A stretch of DNA of 27,427 bases, taken from NCBI GenBank assembly GCA_900542185.1, contig UQMZ01000046.1, forward strand, positions 1 through 27,427, given 5' to 3'. The position numbers and the translations under genes were made by a program. The stretch comes from an uncultured Bacteroidales bacterium. GTDB taxonomy: Bacteria > Bacteroidota > Bacteroidia > Bacteroidales > Muribaculaceae. Within the stretch, counting starts at the first letter, position 1. Each line of letters opens with the position of its first letter. Under the pieces are notes generated by a model, which did no database searches, was not told the DNA's origin, and saw only the letters and a program-made list of their open reading frames with translations. Of this stretch, positions 6,725 through 15,066 are shown piece after piece.

Positions 6725-8491
6725 TTAATCCCAGAATGAGGTATAGCCAGATTTGAGACGTTCAATCATCGTTTTGATCTTAGCCAATGAAATAGATTTA
6801 CTAACTTCGTGTATCTCATTTAGACCTAATCTAATTGTTTCCTCCATATTGTCAAGGAAATATACCTTGCGTTTGTCACCCTCAATGCGACTCAATATTT
6901 TCATTGAAGTGACTTCATCTAATGCTTGTGATATTATGCCAGCATCAGCTTCCTCTTTACCGGCGAGGCGTATGGCATTGACAACATAGAGTAAGAATTC
7001 ATTTCGTGTACGATAGGCAACTTTGAAAGGAGTTCCCTCAAGCACATTATTCACTTTACCAAGATAGTTGATGACTATATCACAAACATCCTTGAATTGT
7101 TCATAGACGTCATAAGCTTCTACAGCATCTGCAAAAAAGCACTTATCAGATATTGGCTTTATATTTGCAGACGACTTATACAAGCCTCCTTTTAGATCAA
7201 CTTCATTCATCTCAATCGTCATAGCGCGGTCAAGCACCTTGCGGCTAAACGAATAAGTAGTTTCATCCATATTTACCGTACCAATGACGATTAGGTTCTG
7301 TGGAATAGAAATGCCTTCATTCAGAAACTTACGTTGTATATATCCTTCATCTGAAAGAGAATTGCATAGATCTTGATACCATTTACCCGATTCACTCTTC
7401 CCACTCTCCGGCTTTAGTATTGGATCTGAAAGAATAGTAATATTATCGTCTTGCAGTTTGCGAGATTCTATAACGCTTAGGAATTCTGCAAAATATTGTT
7501 CTACCGGAGCGAGATTCATTTCGTCCAAACAGAGAAAGTATGGTATTTCAGGATTCTCCCATGCCTTTGCAACAAATTTCAAAAAGTCTCCGGATATGAA
7601 TTCAGGAGCATCTCCAATGCGACTGACATAACCAAGCAGTTCGGAGCTATCATGCCAATTGGGTTTCACTTGTATCATTTCAAAGTTACTGGGCTTATGC
7701 TCCTTTGCTTCCTTACTTCCCTCTGGCCAACATGCCTTTGCGAGTTGACGGACTATACGGCTTTTACCCGTACCAGAGATACCTGCCAAAAGTATGAAAG
7801 GTTTAGTACGAATAGCTCGAACGATTTTTGTTACTTCATCCGACGCGTCCTTCGGCAATGTACCAGGCAATGCCAATGAATCAGATTTGCCGAATCTTTT
7901 ATCCTCAATTTTGTCAGAATCCTCAGGAGCTATACCAATAAAAGGCCAAGAATAGCATGAGGGATTAAACTCTACAGGAATGTTGAATTTACAATATCCT
8001 GTATCCTTGCCTATAAATGGCTGACATAGTTCTTTTGTCAGATACCACTTTTCATTGTATTCATTAGAGTAAAACCATCCAGCGTAATATTTACCTTCCG
8101 TAGATTTTAGTATGTAGACATATATAGGATTAGTCGTCTCACTATATATATCAGATGGGAATCTACTATATTCCGCCTTCCAAATATTGATACGTTTTTC
8201 CTTATTCTGCTCACGAATACAATTCGAAGAATCTCGACGTTGTGAAATCGTAATTTGTTGATAAGGTGTATCAAGTCCCAAGCTATAAATAGGGACATCC
8301 CATTTATACCCTTTGTTTGGTCCGAGATAAGAACCGTCTCCAAAAAATTCATTTAGACTAGAATCAGTGATTTTCCCTTTAGGTAAATCTATATATGTTT
8401 GACTACCACCTCCCTCACTTTGTATTTGGTCGGTAATCGCTTTGAACTCATTCTGAGTTAAACGTCGAAAAATCCAACTCGTCGCTTTCAT
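6725..8491 (-). CDS. McrB-like AAA+ motor/recognition subunit
   Basis: The 588-residue protein carries a full McrB-type AAA+ module: Walker A GISGTGKS at 237-244, Walker B and McrB signature LCLDEMNLAPVEQYFAEF at 320-337, sensor region GTVNMDETTYSFSRKVLDRA at 404-423. E. coli McrB hydrolyses GTP to drive cleavage by McrC. Here nucleotide choice is not predictable. Residues 1-210 lack similarity that I can name (QSEGGGSQTYIDLPKGKI near 24-41) and sit where McrB proteins have their DNA or modified-base recognition domain. The start overlaps the stop of the D12 methyltransferase gene by 4 bp, and the nuclease gene follows after 15 bp. This coupling to methyltransferases recalls LlaI- and LlaJI-like systems more than a lone Type IV McrBC. 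Confidence 0.88.
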   Translation of the reverse strand: MKATSWIFRRLTQNEFKAITDQIQSEGGGSQTYIDLPKGKITDSSLNEFFGDGSYLGPNKGYKWDVPIYSLGLDTPYQQITISQRRDSSNCIREQNKEKRINIWKAEYSRFPSDIYSETTNPIYVYILKSTEGKYYAGWFYSNEYNEKWYLTKELCQPFIGKDTGYCKFNIPVEFNPSCYSWPFIGIAPEDSDKIEDKRFGKSDSLALPGTLPKDASDEVTKIVRAIRTKPFILLAGISGTGKSRIVRQLAKACWPEGSKEAKEHKPSNFEMIQVKPNWHDSSELLGYVSRIGDAPEFISGDFLKFVAKAWENPEIPYFLCLDEMNLAPVEQYFAEFLSVIESRKLQDDNITILSDPILKPESGKSESGKWYQDLCNSLSDEGYIQRKFLNEGISIPQNLIVIGTVNMDETTYSFSRKVLDRAMTIEMNEVDLKGGLYKSSANIKPISDKCFFADAVEAYDVYEQFKDVCDIVINYLGKVNNVLEGTPFKVAYRTRNEFLLYVVNAIRLAGKEEADAGIISQALDEVTSMKILSRIEGDKRKVYFLDNMEETIRLGLNEIHEVSKSISLAKIKTMIERLKSGYTSFWD

Positions 8492-9549
8492 TTATGTAGA
8501 TATATTAAATATTCAATAATATTGGGTGATTTTTTACTATTGTTACTTTTGAAACGTTTGTATTCAATTTTATGTATTTTAACGGTCCCAAATTTTGATA
8601 AAAAATCCGTTAATTGGTCAAGTGTAAGAAGTCCATCTTCACTATAACTTATAAAAATATGGTTTGATTGAACGGTTTCGATTATTTTTGAAAAAGAATC
8701 TCTAATTTTAATTTTTGAACAAAAATTAGAATACTGGTCTCTCCATGGTCGAAGCCCACTTTCACCTATAGCTTCAGGAAAGTCTTCTCTCGCAATCGTT
8801 TCAAGAATATGATAATTTGCAGCGTATTGTCTTTTGATATAAGGTGGATCAATATAACAAACATCGCCTGACAACACTGAAGCCAGGTCTTCTGCATATC
8901 CTCTTCTTACCTCATGCCCCGTTATACTACTGTCATTATCAAAAGTCCATTCTTTTAAAATCAACGGAGAATAAGAGCGTTGTACAAAATGTGAAAGGTA
9001 ATGGCCATATGTTCCAGCAATATTTGCAATATCATTACTATCAATAATGAGATTATGCAAAAGAAGAGAGTGCTCGATTTCTGATAAATATCCGTTTTTG
9101 TTCCAGTCAATGATTATGTCTCGTATAGCATCTATTTTTTGAGCATTATTTGACGTATAGTACATACGCGGTTTCGATGCATTCGCAGGACTGCCTTCTG
9201 GTGAGAATTCTTTATAAAAATACCCTTTGATTCCATTCGCGTCATTCAGAAATGATAATACTTTACTATAATTATCATCCCTATTAATAGATAATGAGTC
9301 AATAATGCCCACCAATCCATTAAAAAATGGAGGCTTATTGACTAACAGATTCACAATTAGATGATGGTAAGAGTATGTCATCACATCAGATGCCTTGACT
9401 TTAAAGCCCCTTTTCCGCAAAGCGTAGGACATATTGCCAGTCCCAGCCATCAGATCAATAACAGATTTGGCAGCTGGAACTTCCTGCAGTATTATATTAA
9501 TAATACTATTTGCTAGTTTCTCCTTAGAACCTATATAGCGGTATCCCAT
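8488..9549 (-). CDS. D12-class (Dam/FokI-type) adenine DNA methyltransferase
   Basis: The 353-residue protein begins with RYIGSKEKL, typical of the D12 N6-adenine methyltransferase family (Dam, M.FokI halves). It has an AdoMet-binding motif I at IDLMAGTGNM (31-40) and the catalytic DPPY motif at 234-237 (CYIDPPYIKRQY). It would methylate adenine in a short recognition sequence, protecting host DNA from the neighbouring motor-nuclease pair or marking it. The start overlaps the preceding methyltransferase stop by 19 bp, and its own stop overlaps the McrB-like start by 4 bp, indicating translational coupling. Base composition is AT-rich. Both catalytic motifs look intact. The recognition sequence cannot be read from the sequence. 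Confidence 0.88.
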   Translation of the reverse strand: MGYRYIGSKEKLANSIINIILQEVPAAKSVIDLMAGTGNMSYALRKRGFKVKASDVMTYSYHHLIVNLLVNKPPFFNGLVGIIDSLSINRDDNYSKVLSFLNDANGIKGYFYKEFSPEGSPANASKPRMYYTSNNAQKIDAIRDIIIDWNKNGYLSEIEHSLLLHNLIIDSNDIANIAGTYGHYLSHFVQRSYSPLILKEWTFDNDSSITGHEVRRGYAEDLASVLSGDVCYIDPPYIKRQYAANYHILETIAREDFPEAIGESGLRPWRDQYSNFCSKIKIRDSFSKIIETVQSNHIFISYSEDGLLTLDQLTDFLSKFGTVKIHKIEYKRFKSNNSKKSPNIIEYLIYLHK

Positions 9550-11231
9550 AATTCTTCCGAAATATTCAGCAGCCTTTTAAATGGAATAAGTTGCTCAACG
9601 CTTTGAATAGATTTTAAAACAATCTTAAACTGTTTTTTATTAAATCCGAAAATATCAAAAATCAATCGTTCAATTTTAGCATCATCTTCTTCAGAAATTT
9701 TATCTTGGTTAGAATTGTAAATTCCTGAAACTATCTTAGATATTTCATTTACTTTCTCCCAATCATGGTCTTCAAATTTATGATAATTAGGGAAAGGAAG
9801 TGACATAACCATATCTTGTGATAAATATGGATGGGTACACCACTTCGTTGAGCTATATTTTTTTATTATATAATATGTTATCAGTCTAGAGTTAAGTAAT
9901 GCTATACAAAACTCAATTGGAATTTTCTTTGTTGTACTCTCTTTTAATTTTAATATATAAATTACCTGATTCACTATATTGTCTCCATAATCTAAACATG
10001 CAGTTATACCAACGCCAGTCTTTCGCACAATTATCTTAGGGCCATCATATATACTAAGCGCCTTGTAGTTTATGCCATCGTAACCTAATTGTATATGGCG
10101 AGATACTTTAAAATAATATCTTTCCATATCCTCACCAGCAATAAAAGGTAAAATATCATTAGTTGAAACATCCGAATTGGGATTAATAATTCTTGTTTTT
10201 TCAGACTCAGCGACAATGATATTAAACCCGCAAAAGTTACATATTGTGTTTAGTTTGGATGATTTGGGTTGGGGTATCCATTTTCCACATGATGGACACT
10301 TAATAATAATACCTTTTTTTGATAGTTCAACTCCGCGATGAGATGCCATAATATCCCTAAGCTGTAGTTTAGAATCTAATTTTGCCATAAATCGCTCGTC
10401 CTCAGACTGAATATCTATAGTCAAACTGCAAGAGTCTAAAATAAATAATTCTTGTTTTCTCTGGTGACAGATCGTTTGTTCTAATGCTTCAAATGTCATA
10501 TTCTTGGATAGGACCTGTTTGCTATCGAGATTGGATAGATTCATACATGAGACATCGTTGTTTTGTTTATACCCTTTTGTACCTATTATTAAAGACACAG
10601 GTGTATTTACTCCCTCAAAGAAAAATTCACCGATACGTACGATATAGCTGAGGCTCGTCTCTTTAAGCAATTTCTCTCGAATGAGATAATGCTCCTGTCT
10701 AAATACAGAATCTGGCAGTATAAACCCATAAACACCTCCCTCTTGTAAAAGATCAAGAGATGCCTCAACAAATAAGTCGTAAATATCAAATTGACCCTGT
10801 GCTGTATTATATTGTGCTACGTCAATGATATTGAAATCTATGTCTGCACCCCAAGGGGGATTACTAATTATTACATCAAATGAATGGTTTGCGACTTGCT
10901 GTTTGATTTTATTCCATCCGTCTTTACATTTGCCAAACGGCGCAAGTGCATTAGTATGTACAAATAAACCTCTTTTACGCAATCGTTCGGATGAAATATT
11001 CAAAGCGCTTTCATCAATATCAATGCCAACGAAGGTATCGCTATCACATTTGCGAACGTCTCTCATAGCCACCAATAATTCACCGTCACCAACAGCTGGG
11101 TCCAATATAGTACAACCATTCAGATTGTTAATAAGAGATTGTATTTTTGACGCCACAAAATGCGCTAAAACAGACGGGCTATAGAATGAACCTGTCTGCT
11201 TCCTTCGTAATTTGTTACATCTATAATCCAT
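9531..11231 (-). CDS. Eco57I/TaqI-like N6-adenine methyltransferase with zinc ribbon
   Basis: This 566-residue gamma-type methyltransferase has motif X near GSFYSPSVLAHFVASKI, motif I DPAVGDG at 44-50, and catalytic NPPWG at 124-128. The C-terminal half (about 350-560) has the TaqI-like target-recognition pattern (PFIAGEDMERYYF, KIIVRKTG, ALLNSRLITYYI, LPFP). Between them is a four-cysteine zinc ribbon: C312, C315, C331, C334. Combined methyltransferase and specificity domains resemble Type IIG or Eco57I-family enzymes, but no nuclease domain is visible, so it is probably methylation-only. It is the first gene of the six-gene operon. A -7-like element TATCTTTG lies 117 bp upstream. The recognition site is unknown. 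Confidence 0.85.
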   Translation of the reverse strand: MDYRCNKLRRKQTGSFYSPSVLAHFVASKIQSLINNLNGCTILDPAVGDGELLVAMRDVRKCDSDTFVGIDIDESALNISSERLRKRGLFVHTNALAPFGKCKDGWNKIKQQVANHSFDVIISNPPWGADIDFNIIDVAQYNTAQGQFDIYDLFVEASLDLLQEGGVYGFILPDSVFRQEHYLIREKLLKETSLSYIVRIGEFFFEGVNTPVSLIIGTKGYKQNNDVSCMNLSNLDSKQVLSKNMTFEALEQTICHQRKQELFILDSCSLTIDIQSEDERFMAKLDSKLQLRDIMASHRGVELSKKGIIIKCPSCGKWIPQPKSSKLNTICNFCGFNIIVAESEKTRIINPNSDVSTNDILPFIAGEDMERYYFKVSRHIQLGYDGINYKALSIYDGPKIIVRKTGVGITACLDYGDNIVNQVIYILKLKESTTKKIPIEFCIALLNSRLITYYIIKKYSSTKWCTHPYLSQDMVMSLPFPNYHKFEDHDWEKVNEISKIVSGIYNSNQDKISEEDDAKIERLIFDIFGFNKKQFKIVLKSIQSVEQLIPFKRLLNISEELWDTAI

Positions 11232-11347
11232 AATGCTCTGAATCTCTTATAGCTCTGACAGGAGACCATTCTTTAGCGACTTTTCAAAGTTTTTTTATAA
11301 CTAAGCAATGAATACTGGTCTATTGTCAGATTAGCACTTATAATCTA

Positions 11348-11355
11348 CAAAGATA
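11348..11355 (-). promoter_or_regulatory. Candidate -7 box for the island operon
   Basis: On the minus strand the bases read TATCTTTG, matching the Bacteroidetes -7 consensus TAnnTTTG. No TTTG occurs 19-21 bp upstream, so the -33 element is weak. It would give a leader of about 110 nt before the first methyltransferase gene. Confidence 0.4.
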
Positions 11356-11434
11356 ATAAAAATTGTTCAGATATTAGTTTAGTAATGACGCAAATGAAGA
11401 TTCTTATAGTAATTTGCCTGATCTTCTATCCTGC

Positions 11435-12157
11435 TCATATTTTATGTCTTACATCCTCCATGTAAATTATTCTATCTCCCCACCCATCGCCAAAAATACT
11501 GGGTGAATGCGTAGTTATGAAGAATTGTGCGTTGGGATTAAGGTCGACAAGCAAATTAATCAACTTATATTGCCAACTTATATCAAGCGAATTCTCCGGT
11601 TCATCTATCAGTATGACTGAATCCTTTTCATCAGTCAGAAACACCATCAAAAGTATCAGCAACAATTGCTTTTCCCCTGAAGACAGACTTTGCAACGGCA
11701 ATATGTCACCATCGGAATAAATGATGAATTTATTACCATCAATTTCTATCTTCTTGCCTGTTTCCTTGAAAAGGCCGTTAACTATGTTCAGAAACTTGTT
11801 TACCCGTTCCTTGACCCTGTTTTGAACTGAGGTAGAGGCATCAAGCATCGACATCCTGTAGTACATCAGGGAGGGCCCTGTTTTCATATCATAAATGTAG
11901 GAATCCAGATATTGAGACAATGCCGTTGATTTTTTCCGGCCATCTTTAGCAATCAAATTATCCACAGACGGAATATATATGCACTCGCCATCATCCTTAA
12001 AGACGTCATTGGCAGCCCGTTCTATTTCCGTCAACAAGGTGGTCTTGCCATTTCCGTTGATGCCTACGATTATGTTTACATCAGGATGTGGAGCAAATGA
12101 GACATTGTATTTATCCCATAACCGTATATTTACATCGGATAATTTGAATTGTGCCAT
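11435..12157 (-). CDS. SMC/ABC-like AAA-family ATPase
   Basis: The 240-residue protein is a compact ABC-type ATPase without membrane segments. It has Walker A GINGNGKT at 32-39, signature LSSGEKQ at 158-164, Walker B VILIDEPENSL at 181-191, and H217 in TTHSPSIF. Similar small ATPases occur as sensors or motors in Septu-, Gabija- and retron-type defence systems and as stand-alone overcoming-lysogeny-like proteins. I see no partner nuclease next to it other than the restriction operon 203 bp downstream. Its start lies 19 bp past the tRNA terminator stem, and no promoter is visible in that gap. It may therefore depend on transcription that reads through from the tRNA. It is inside the island by the boundary repeats. 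A partnership with the downstream operon is possible but not shown. Confidence 0.8.
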   Translation of the reverse strand: MAQFKLSDVNIRLWDKYNVSFAPHPDVNIIVGINGNGKTTLLTEIERAANDVFKDDGECIYIPSVDNLIAKDGRKKSTALSQYLDSYIYDMKTGPSLMYYRMSMLDASTSVQNRVKERVNKFLNIVNGLFKETGKKIEIDGNKFIIYSDGDILPLQSLSSGEKQLLLILLMVFLTDEKDSVILIDEPENSLDISWQYKLINLLVDLNPNAQFFITTHSPSIFGDGWGDRIIYMEDVRHKI

Positions 12158-12176
12158 ATCCCACAGAATTTATAAA

Positions 12177-12203
12177 AAAAGCAACCTATTGTAGGTTGCT
12201 TTT
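12177..12203. terminator. Terminator behind the tRNA (right island copy)
   Basis: An 11-bp perfect stem, AAAAGCAACCT at 12177-12187 with AGGTTGCTTTT at 12193-12203, has loop ATTGT and A/T runs on both sides. It lies 13 bp after the tRNA 3' end. The stem equals that of the left-edge terminator at 1437-1466. Confidence 0.85.
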
Positions 12204-12215
12204 AAATATTAGTTG

Positions 12216-12289
12216 TGGTCCCACTTGGGCTTGAACCAAGGACCCACTGATTATGAGTCAGTTGCTCTGACCAACTGAGCTATGGGACC
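12216..12289 (-). tRNA. tRNA with anticodon CAT (Met elongator or Ile2)
   Basis: The 74-nt gene folds as a complete cloverleaf: acceptor GGTCCCA (12289-12283) with TGGGACC, D arm GCTC/GAGC, anticodon arm ACTGA/TCAGT with loop CTCATAA, T arm CTTGG/CCAAG with loop TTCAAGC, discriminator A. The anticodon CAT is at 12255-12253. CCA is not encoded. CAT is read by elongator methionine tRNA and by the isoleucine tRNA modified with lysidine; the loop is common to both, so I do not decide between them. There are no initiator features (a run of three G-C pairs in the anticodon stem). Its 3' end is the insertion point of the island. Confidence 0.93.
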
Positions 12290-12325
12290 GGCCAGATCCG
12301 AGGGCGTGCCCTCGTTTTCCGTCTA

Positions 12326-12357
12326 CAAAGTTAATACTAATTTTTTAATTCTGCAAA
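12326..12357 (-). promoter_or_regulatory. Bacteroidetes-type promoter of the tRNA
   Basis: On the minus strand TTTG (12357-12354), a 20-nt spacer and TAACTTTG (12333-12326) fit the housekeeping consensus TTTG-N19-21-TAnnTTTG. Initiation is expected near 12319, about 30 nt before the tRNA. The leader contains a 7-bp GC-rich hairpin at 12299-12314. Confidence 0.8.
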
Positions 12358-12362
12358 TCATG

Positions 12363-13070
12363 TTATTGCATTCGCTCGAATTTCTTGCCGTTCCAGCTGT
12401 ATTTCACCTCCTGACGTAGATAGGGCTTGAGGCGGTGCAGGTCCTCGGCACCCATGTAGTCGGCCACGGTCAGACGCGCCGTCAGGCCGTCATTGTCGGG
12501 ACTCGCCACATATTCCACCGTCGGGAAAGGTATCAGGCCCAGCAGTTCTTTCTTCAGCATGGCGCCTTCGCGGTCGTGAGGCGTGTCGATAAAGTCGTCG
12601 ATGGACGCGAGCTTTATATATTTCTCCTGCCGCAACTCCTTCATCTCCGGGTCGAAAAACATCAGCTGCGAATCGGCCGCCTGTCCTTCGCCGGCAATGG
12701 TGTATATCAGCATCGCCACATCTTCCTTACCGCAAGGCAACACCTTGACGGTCGCCTTCGACACCGGCGTGATGATACAGTTCAGATAAGTATCGGTCAA
12801 CGGCTGTTCCAACGACGACATGCCTCCCATCGCATTGACCACCTCCCGCGCAGCGCCGGCATCGTGATATGCCAGCAAGTCGCCGCGCATGGTCGGCGTG
12901 AGCAAATCAAGCGCCGGCACGTCCACATCCTCGAAAGCCTGACGGGCCGTCAGCCTCGTCGACTCAACAGCTATTACGGAATCGACCTCCTCTCGGTTCG
13001 CATCCGTCTGCGCCACGCATCCCAAAGCGGCCAGTGCCACAGCCGCCATCAGCGTCATTAACCTTCTCAT
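12363..13070 (-). CDS. DUF3256 family secreted protein
   Basis: The 235-residue protein has an N-terminal signal peptide (about residues 1-20, MRRLMTLMAAVALAALGCVA). Its pattern is that of the Bacteroidales family DUF3256: an AFEDVDVPALDLLTPTMRGDLLAYHDAG segment, a GGMSSLEQPLTDTYL stretch, and a region beginning with ADSQLMFFDPEM. The signal region contains a cysteine (LGC, residue 18), so it might be a lipoprotein. Function is unknown. The start overlaps the stop of the helicase gene by 4 bp (ATGA), so the two are co-transcribed. The tRNA promoter starts 5 bp past its stop codon. Confidence 0.75.
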   Translation of the reverse strand: MRRLMTLMAAVALAALGCVAQTDANREEVDSVIAVESTRLTARQAFEDVDVPALDLLTPTMRGDLLAYHDAGAAREVVNAMGGMSSLEQPLTDTYLNCIITPVSKATVKVLPCGKEDVAMLIYTIAGEGQAADSQLMFFDPEMKELRQEKYIKLASIDDFIDTPHDREGAMLKKELLGLIPFPTVEYVASPDNDGLTARLTVADYMGAEDLHRLKPYLRQEVKYSWNGKKFERMQ

Positions 13071-15058
13071 TTCTTGAATTTATCGTAGTTGCCGTTATAC
13101 TTGGGTTTCTTCTCTTTGTCAGCCTTGGCTTTCTTTTTTTTCTTCGGCTTGCCGGGATTCAGGGCCTGGTCGCTGTCCAGAAAATAGTCGGTGTTCAGAC
13201 CCTTGTCCTTGCGCTTGGTGCCCTTCCCTTTTTTACGGCCACGCACATAATCCGCAGTTTCGGCGGCGTAATCGCGGCCATCGGCACGCTCGCACACCAC
13301 TTTCTGCCCGAAGAATTCCGTATGCTTCAGGGCCGACAGCACCCTGTGGGCGTCACACTTGCGGACATCGAACAGCGTATATCCGGGCATCAGGTCTATG
13401 CGTCCTATCACGGGCTTCTGCCCCACACTGTTCCGGTTTATCAGGTCCATCAGATTGCCGGGGAAGAATCCCGAACCCTTGCCGATGTTCACCACCAGGC
13501 GTTCGTAGCCGTCGCGCGCATCCCGACGGTCCTTGTCGCGTCCCTTGCCGCCACGTTCCTTCTTCGGCTTGTCGGCTTCGTCCAGATCGATGTTCGGCAT
13601 ATCCTTGTAATATGCCAGCAGACGGTTGAACTCAAGCGACAGCACCCGCTTCAGCAAGTCCGATTCCGACAGCCATTCCAGTTTCTTGCTTACGCCCGGC
13701 AGATACTTTGCTATCTCGTTTTCGTCCACCTCCACGCGCTCCAGACGGTCAGCTAAGTTGTACAGCTGCTTCTCAATGATATGCTCCGGAGTGGGCACCT
13801 TGCGGTATTCGAACTCCTTGCCTATTATCTTCTCTATCTGCCTGATCTTGTTTTTCTCGCGGCTGTGGATTATGGCCACCGAGACGCCAGTCTTGTTGGC
13901 GCGTCCCGTACGGCCGCTGCGGTGCGTATAGACGGCCACATCCTCGGGCAGCCCATAGTTGATGACATGCGTCAGGTCGTCCACATCCAGACCGCGCGCC
14001 GCCACATCGGTGGCCACCAACAGCTGGGTGACGTGGTCGCGGAACTTCTTCATCGCCAGGTCGCGCTGCTGCTGCGACAGGTCGCCGTGCAGACAGTCGG
14101 CGTTATAGCCGTCGGCTATCAGTTTGTCGGCTATCTCCTGCGTGTCCTTCTTGGTGCGGCAGAACACGATGCCGTATATATTCGGGCTGTTGTCCACCAC
14201 CCGTTTCAGCGCCAGATACTTGTCGTGTGCCTTGACCATATAGTAGATGTGGCGCACGTTCTTGGCGCCCTCGTTGCGGTTGCCGGCCACGAACTCCACC
14301 GGGTCGTGCATGAACCGTCGCGCTATGTCGGCTATCTCCTTGGGCATCGTGGCCGAGAACATCAGCATCTTGCGCTGCTCCGGCACATGGGTCAGAATCT
14401 CGTTGATGTCGTCCACGAAGCCCATGTTCAGCATCTCGTCAGCCTCGTCCAGCACCACCGTGTGTACGTTCTGCAGCTTCACCACACCACGCTTGATCAG
14501 GTCGATCAGACGTCCCGGAGTGGCCACTATCACCTGCACGCCGTTTCGCAGCGAGCGTATCTGGCTCTCGATGCTGCTGCCGCCATACACAGGCAGGATC
14601 TTCAGTCCGTCTATGTATTTGGAGAAGTCGGCCAGGTCGCCGGCTATCTGCAGACAGAGTTCGCGCGTGGGTGCAATTATCAGTGCCTGAGGCGAATTGA
14701 CCACGACATCTATGCGCTGCAGCAGCGGCAGTCCGAAGGCCGCCGTCTTGCCCGTACCGGTCTGGGCCAGGCCCACGGCATCGCTGTCCTCGTTCAGCAG
14801 ATGGGGTATCACCATCTCCTGGATGGGCATGGGGTGTTCGAAGCCAAGTTCCTCTATGGCCTTGAGCAGCCGAGGCTCCACGCCAAGCGTCGCGAACGTC
14901 TTGATCTCGTTGTTGCGCTGGGCTATTATCTCCTCCACGTTTTCGGGCAATACGCCGATTATATCCGAAAAATCGTCTATCGGATTCTCGGGTGTCACGG
15001 TATTTTCGTCTATGGTCTCGACCTCGCAGCCGGCCTTATCTTCGTAATCTTCCTTCAT
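13067..15058 (-). CDS. DEAD-box RNA helicase with DbpA-type RNA-binding tail
   Basis: The 663-residue protein unwinds RNA using ATP, probably in ribosome assembly or RNA turnover. It has the Q motif FEHPMPIQ at 73-80, Walker A AQTGTGKT at 98-105, PTREL near 130-134, DEAD at 204-207, SAT at 235-237, and HRSGRTGRA in the second RecA domain. A DbpA/CsdA RNA-binding domain follows (about 513-590, ERLVVNIGKGSGFFPGNLMD). The lysine-rich tail (KGTKRKDKG to KPKKKKKAKADKEKK) is typical of Bacteroidetes relatives. The first 50 residues are acidic and unassigned. A 214-bp imperfect palindrome begins 8 bp upstream of the start codon. A long antisense open frame over this gene is a shadow produced by its GC-rich codons. 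Confidence 0.95.
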   Translation of the reverse strand: MKEDYEDKAGCEVETIDENTVTPENPIDDFSDIIGVLPENVEEIIAQRNNEIKTFATLGVEPRLLKAIEELGFEHPMPIQEMVIPHLLNEDSDAVGLAQTGTGKTAAFGLPLLQRIDVVVNSPQALIIAPTRELCLQIAGDLADFSKYIDGLKILPVYGGSSIESQIRSLRNGVQVIVATPGRLIDLIKRGVVKLQNVHTVVLDEADEMLNMGFVDDINEILTHVPEQRKMLMFSATMPKEIADIARRFMHDPVEFVAGNRNEGAKNVRHIYYMVKAHDKYLALKRVVDNSPNIYGIVFCRTKKDTQEIADKLIADGYNADCLHGDLSQQQRDLAMKKFRDHVTQLLVATDVAARGLDVDDLTHVINYGLPEDVAVYTHRSGRTGRANKTGVSVAIIHSREKNKIRQIEKIIGKEFEYRKVPTPEHIIEKQLYNLADRLERVEVDENEIAKYLPGVSKKLEWLSESDLLKRVLSLEFNRLLAYYKDMPNIDLDEADKPKKERGGKGRDKDRRDARDGYERLVVNIGKGSGFFPGNLMDLINRNSVGQKPVIGRIDLMPGYTLFDVRKCDAHRVLSALKHTEFFGQKVVCERADGRDYAAETADYVRGRKKGKGTKRKDKGLNTDYFLDSDQALNPGKPKKKKKAKADKEKKPKYNGNYDKFKK

Positions 15059-15066
15059 ATCATAAT

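Larger units (their letters stand above)
1477..12229. mobile_element. tRNA-integrated defence island without a visible integrase
   Basis: The segment is bounded by 15-bp direct repeats of the 3' end of the tRNA at 12216-12289. It carries seven minus-strand genes: a restriction-modification-like operon with two accessory genes, and an ATPase. By rough counts on sample lines its genes are mostly about 35-43% GC, whereas the flanking chromosomal genes are clearly above 50%. No tyrosine or serine recombinase, transposase, relaxase or phage gene is present between the repeats. The element may have been mobilised in trans, may have lost its integrase, or may have spread by homologous recombination. 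The boundary repeats and composition are seen; the mobility is inferred. Confidence 0.7.

Noticed and set aside
11435..12157. Septu or retron system based on the small ATPase
   Set aside because: No HNH partner, reverse transcriptase or msr/msd-like RNA is present next to it.
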